A stretch of DNA of 7,931 bases from the NCBI GenBank assembly GCA_051891935.1, contig JBJFFR010000155.1:1-7931 (forward strand), read 5' to 3'. The notes below the pieces were generated by a model. That model was given only the letters and a program-made list of their open reading frames with translations, ran no database searches and was not told the origin of the DNA. The DNA is from UMGS363 sp051891935. Lineage in GTDB: Bacteria > Bacillota > Clostridia > Oscillospirales > Ruminococcaceae. A program made the position numbers and the translations under genes. Positions 5,957-7,931 of the stretch are shown one piece after another; within the stretch, counting starts at the first letter, position 1, and each line of letters opens with the position of its first letter.

Positions 5957-6086
5957 GCGGGGAGCCCCCGCTGCCATTTCGTATATAATTTGGAGCGAAC
6001 TGTAAGTTTGTGGCTCGGTACCGTTAATGACTTCGCAGAGTGACCTCCAAGGTGCAAAGCCACTTGGTTGCAGGTCAATTTGACCT
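5957..6086. repeat. Extra hairpin cluster in the E2 left arm with alternative pairings
   Basis: A GC-rich hairpin GCGGGG-agc-...CCCCGC occupies 5957-5971, followed by about 70 bp without repeat matches. CCAAG...CTTGG then appears at 6047-6067, the inverse of the right-arm hairpin. AGGTCA at 6072-6077 can pair either with TGACCT at 6041-6046 (enclosing the CCAAG hairpin) or with TGACCT at 6081-6086, giving two mutually exclusive folds. Confidence 0.55.
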
Positions 6087-6159
6087 TTAGCAGAAAGCGA
6101 AACTCTCTAAACTTTTACGAAACGCTTTCAGCAATAGCGTAATGATTAACAGATAAAAA

Positions 6160-6232
6160 GCGCAATTCACAAACAAAACGGAATAACGGATATGAGAAAT
6201 CAAGCCGTTAAAACCGTTAATGTAAATTGTGC
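6160..6232. repeat. Degenerate GCGCAATTCAC stem module, E2 left arm
   Basis: GCGCAATTCAC (6160-6170) pairs with GTAAATTGTGC (6222-6232), with two non-Watson-Crick positions that are both transitions (one wobble on either strand). The interior has diverged from the E1 module; ACGGATATGAGAAATCAAGCCGT gives a short ACGG/CCGT stem there. Confidence 0.6.
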
Positions 6233-6261
6233 TAATTCTGTTTTCCTAAAACAAACTATCC

Positions 6262-6306
6262 TTGAAGCGTAAATACACGAACACTGTGAGTGAATTTACG
6301 CTTCAA
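6262..6306. repeat. Conserved-loop hairpin in E2 (loop CGAACACTGTGAG)
   Basis: TTGAAGCGTAAAT (6262-6274) pairs perfectly with ATTTACGCTTCAA (6294-6306). The loop contains CGAACACTGTGAG (6278-6290). Compared with the E1 hairpin at 3699-3743, the stem bases differ on both sides so that pairing is kept or improved. Confidence 0.8.
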
Positions 6307-6352
6307 CTCAATATGAACAGCTATTATATATGACCGTGAAACACATTTTTCT

Positions 6353-6388
6353 GTAGGGGCGGATATGGAATCTGCCCCTACGTTTTTT
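6353..6388 (+). terminator. Terminator-like hairpin with T-tract in E2
   Basis: GTAGGGGC (6353-6360) pairs with GCCCCTAC (6374-6381), with a few inner pairs, followed by six T (6383-6388). It is the homologue of 3779-3810 in E1. No + strand gene ends upstream, so any terminator activity would act on transcription of the element itself. Confidence 0.6.
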
Positions 6389-6422
6389 GATACATTTCGC
6401 ACAGATACTCAAGCGGTGTCGT

Positions 6423-6459
6423 CATAAAATGCTTATCGCTTTGCTCTGCTCATTTTATG
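6423..6459. repeat. CATAAAATG/CATTTTATG hairpin in E2
   Basis: A 9-bp perfect stem (6423-6431 with 6451-6459) has a 19-nt loop starting CTTATCGCTTTGCTC. It sits at the position of the 4019-4062 hairpin of E1, directly after the site where E1 carries the nested MITE. Confidence 0.7.
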
Positions 6460-6501
6460 CGAAGAAAAACTGATTTCTTGAACATATTTATTCATACAGT
6501 G

Positions 6502-6546
6502 TTGCAAATCAAATATACTCACTTTGTTCGTATATTTGATTTGCAA
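6502..6546. repeat. 16-bp perfect hairpin in E2 with conserved loop on the other strand
   Basis: TTGCAAATCAAATATA (6502-6517) pairs perfectly with 6531-6546. The 13-nt loop CTCACTTTGTTCG (6518-6530) is the reverse complement of CGAACAAAGTGAG, the third example of the CGAACnnnGTGAG loop. E1 has no hairpin at this place. Confidence 0.85.
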
Positions 6547-6574
6547 GGAAAGCTTGTCGGTACATAAAGAACAA

Positions 6575-6650
6575 GCGCAATTCACGATTTTTTCGGATTT
6601 ACAGACTGATTTCTCACGTTCTGTTTTAACCTTTTTTTCGTGAATTGCGC
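6575..6650. repeat. GCGCAATTCACGA stem module, E2 right arm
   Basis: GCGCAATTCACGA (6575-6587) pairs perfectly with 6638-6650. The interior (ACAGACTGATTTCTCACGTTCTGT) matches the E1 right-arm module at 4093-4166 with small changes. Confidence 0.8.
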
Positions 6651-6879
6651 TTTTTGATTTGTTAGTGATTTTGCTTTTGATTCAAATTATATGCCATAGT
6701 TTAGGGAGTTTCGCTCTCTGCGGAGAGCGACCAAGTGGCTTTGCCCCTTGGAACCCCACCACCTTTGAAAAGGTGGACGAAACTTTTGGTCGCTTCGCGT
6801 GTGGATCTTATGCTTTTTGGGTTTTGTGCATTTTGCAATAAAAATATGTGATTGTATGTTAGTTTTGTTCCGTTGTAAA

Positions 6880-7755
6880 ATGAAAAAAAAGATTCTTCAA
6901 GGGGGTAATTTTACGGAGAATTTATTCTACAAGCTTCCGCAGGCGCTTTTTTCCGAAAAATACAGAAATATTTCCAATGACGGCAAGCTTTTATACTGTC
7001 TTATGCTTGACAGGGTGAAGCTGTCGGAAAAAAACAACTGGCGTGACGGGCACGGCAGAGTTTACATAATCTTCACAAGAGATGAAGCCTGTCAGGTGCT
7101 CGGGTTCGGCAAGGACAAGGCGGCGCGTGTTTACTCCGAGCTTGAATCGGCAGGACTTATCGAACAGAAAAAGCAGTATCTTGCCCGTCCGACTTTGATA
7201 TATGTGAACGCTGTAGTCGAATCTTCGGATGTCGGATACGGCGATGTTCAGAAGTCGGAAAAAACGGTTTCCGAAGGCTGTGAAATCGGTGTTCAGGCTG
7301 ACGGCAACGGCGCTGCGATCAATACTTATCCTAATCAGAATAAAAATAGTCAGCTTTATAATATCAAGACTTATCCAAGTCAAGCGGAGCCGAGCGATGC
7401 GACGGGAGTTACAAACACAGCGGATTTAATTGAGCAATTAAATGAGATGCTTGAATTTGAGCTGCTAAAGGCGAGGTATCCTTTATCCGAGGGGACGCTC
7501 GAAGAGATGCGTGACATTATTGCGGAGGTCATACTTCATCGCAGGAAGGTAACCTATGAGGGCAATCCGATCCCTGAGGATTATGCGGCGGAGCGTTTTG
7601 GCAAGCTGACGTCGGATAACATCTGTCTTGTACTTGATTCGCTTGCGCAGACGGAGTCGGACATTCGCCGAATTGACGCTTACATTGCGACTGCGCTTTA
7701 CGTTTCGACCTTCACGGTATCGTCAAGAAATGCTGTCGGAATAAAGCTGATTTAA
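6880..7755 (+). CDS. RepA_N-domain replication-initiator-like protein (with DUF6017-like C-terminus)
   Basis: This is a 291-residue protein. Residues about 8-110 match the RepA_N winged-helix domain of Gram-positive theta plasmids and integrative elements: FYKLPQALFSEKYRNISNDGKLLYCLMLDR, GRVYIIFTRDEACQVLGFGKDKA, and a wing ending LARPTLIYV. A polar linker (about 111-180) contains the NTYPNQNKN and KTYPSQ stretches usual for this family. Residues 182-291 resemble DUF6017 (ELLKARYP...DNICLVLDSLAQTESDIRRIDAYIATALY). RepA_N proteins bind origin repeats and start plasmid-type replication. The start at 6880 is chosen for family length, but no good ribosome site precedes it; an ORF extension to a GTG at 6799 would start inside the tip of E2. 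No relaxase, integrase, ParA or origin iterons are seen here, so it may be a relic or the edge of a larger element. Confidence 0.85.
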   Translation: MKKKILQGGNFTENLFYKLPQALFSEKYRNISNDGKLLYCLMLDRVKLSEKNNWRDGHGRVYIIFTRDEACQVLGFGKDKAARVYSELESAGLIEQKKQYLARPTLIYVNAVVESSDVGYGDVQKSEKTVSEGCEIGVQADGNGAAINTYPNQNKNSQLYNIKTYPSQAEPSDATGVTNTADLIEQLNEMLEFELLKARYPLSEGTLEEMRDIIAEVILHRRKVTYEGNPIPEDYAAERFGKLTSDNICLVLDSLAQTESDIRRIDAYIATALYVSTFTVSSRNAVGIKLI

Positions 7756-7815
7756 TATGTGTTATTCCAAAATCTATATGATTTATGCAAATATGCGCAG
7801 GACACACAAAAAAAC

Positions 7816-7843
7816 TTGACATTTTTTGCAGAAGTGATATACT
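7816..7843 (+). promoter_or_regulatory. Outward-reading promoter downstream of the RepA-like gene
   Basis: TTGACA (7816-7821), a 16-nt spacer and TATACT (7838-7843) preceded by TG at 7835-7836 form a strong sigma-A promoter. Its transcript would begin near 7850, run through a small hairpin (TAGGT 7856-7860 with ACCTA 7877-7881; CGCT 7862-7865 with AGCG 7871-7874), and enter the MITE copy at 7883. The gene it serves lies outside the window. Confidence 0.75.
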
Positions 7844-7882
7844 TTTTAATGGAGATAGGTGCGCTCGATCAGCGTTACCTAA

Positions 7883-7931
7883 TACTAATATCAAATCAAC
7901 CTATAGACAAATCCTCGGATATAATAATCCA
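7883..7931. mobile_element. Second MITE copy, cut by the window end
   Basis: TACTAATATCAAATCAACC followed by CTATAGACAAA, CCTCGG and TATAATAA matches the reverse complement of the right end of the insertion at 3834-4007 with few differences, including the AAC spacer and the downstream GTCCA-like block. It therefore lies in the opposite orientation to the first copy. Only 49 bp are visible. It could be an independent insertion or the nested part of a third composite element. Confidence 0.75.

Larger units (their letters stand above)
5896..6803. mobile_element. Composite palindromic repeat element, copy E2 (908 bp)
   Basis: This has the same module order as E1. The tips 5896-5919 and 6780-6803 are complementary over 24 nt with one mismatch, but their outer 15 or so bases differ from those of E1 (ACACGCGAAGCG instead of ACTGCGAAGCCAAGC); the inner AAAAGTTT is shared. 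Hairpin CAAGCCTT/AAGGCTTG is at 5924-5943. The right arm 6709-6787 is identical to E1 4224-4302 over 79 bp and includes the CGCTCTC/GAGAGCG, CCAAG/CTTGG and CCACCTT/AAGGTGG hairpins. Relative to E1 it lacks the nested MITE and carries an extra stretch of roughly 100 bp in the left arm (about 5957-6070) and one extra hairpin (6502-6546). No gene is supported; the ORF at 6659-6841 is repeat sequence. It lies between divergent genes, so it is not simply a terminator. Confidence 0.75.

Noticed and set aside
6659..6841. 60-codon ORF at the right end of E2
   Set aside because: It covers the shared 79-bp arm block; the encoded peptide is just translated hairpin repeats.
6799..6879. Upstream extension of the RepA-like protein to a GTG at 6799
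   Set aside because: It would start within the tip of E2 and add 27 residues (rich in Cys and aromatics) not expected in the RepA_N family.

Overview
The window looks like chromosomal DNA of a gut or rumen Clostridia member close to Ruminococcus (Oscillospiraceae). The evidence is a TrpXYZ-type ABC transporter, a DUF4317 protein next to a thioredoxin, a RepA_N/DUF6017 replication-initiator-like protein, strong Gram-positive Shine-Dalgarno sites and consensus sigma-A promoters, and very hairpin-rich intergenic repeats. The genus is inferred from protein style, not proven.

Layout. (1) 1-250: a non-coding inverted-repeat element whose ends carry a 7-bp tandem (TAATGCG)n array; it lies just upstream of a perfect consensus promoter (256-284). 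(2) 432-3443: a three-gene ABC importer operon on the + strand: lipoprotein substrate-binding protein, permease, ATPase. Between the first two genes lie an intercistronic hairpin (1426-1480) and a roughly 163-bp near-perfect palindrome (1489-1651). The last two genes overlap by 8 bp. (3) 3443-4318: an 876-bp non-coding composite palindromic element (E1) wedged between two convergent genes, carrying a nested 174-bp MITE-like insertion (3834-4007). (4) 4338-5805, minus strand: a DUF4317 gene followed 13 nt later by thioredoxin, driven by a clear promoter at 5838-5866. (5) 5896-6803: a second, 908-bp copy of the composite element (E2), lacking the nested insertion and so acting as an empty site. 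(6) 6880-7755: a RepA_N-domain gene with no plasmid or ICE partner in view. (7) 7756-7931: an outward promoter leading into the start of a second copy of the MITE, cut by the window edge.

The genes are ordinary: an amino-acid-type importer and a small thioredoxin operon. The unusual part is the repeat system. E1 and E2 are each built as two inverted arms made of the same ordered hairpin modules. The 24-bp tips differ between E1 and E2, yet each tip pairs with its own opposite end. Several stems differ in sequence while staying paired, and one class of hairpin keeps the 13-nt loop CGAACnnnGTGAG on changing stems. This suggests a family of non-coding, structure-constrained, probably non-autonomous mobile elements or structured transcripts. 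All repeat statements rest on by-eye comparison within this window; no alignment, folding or database search was run.
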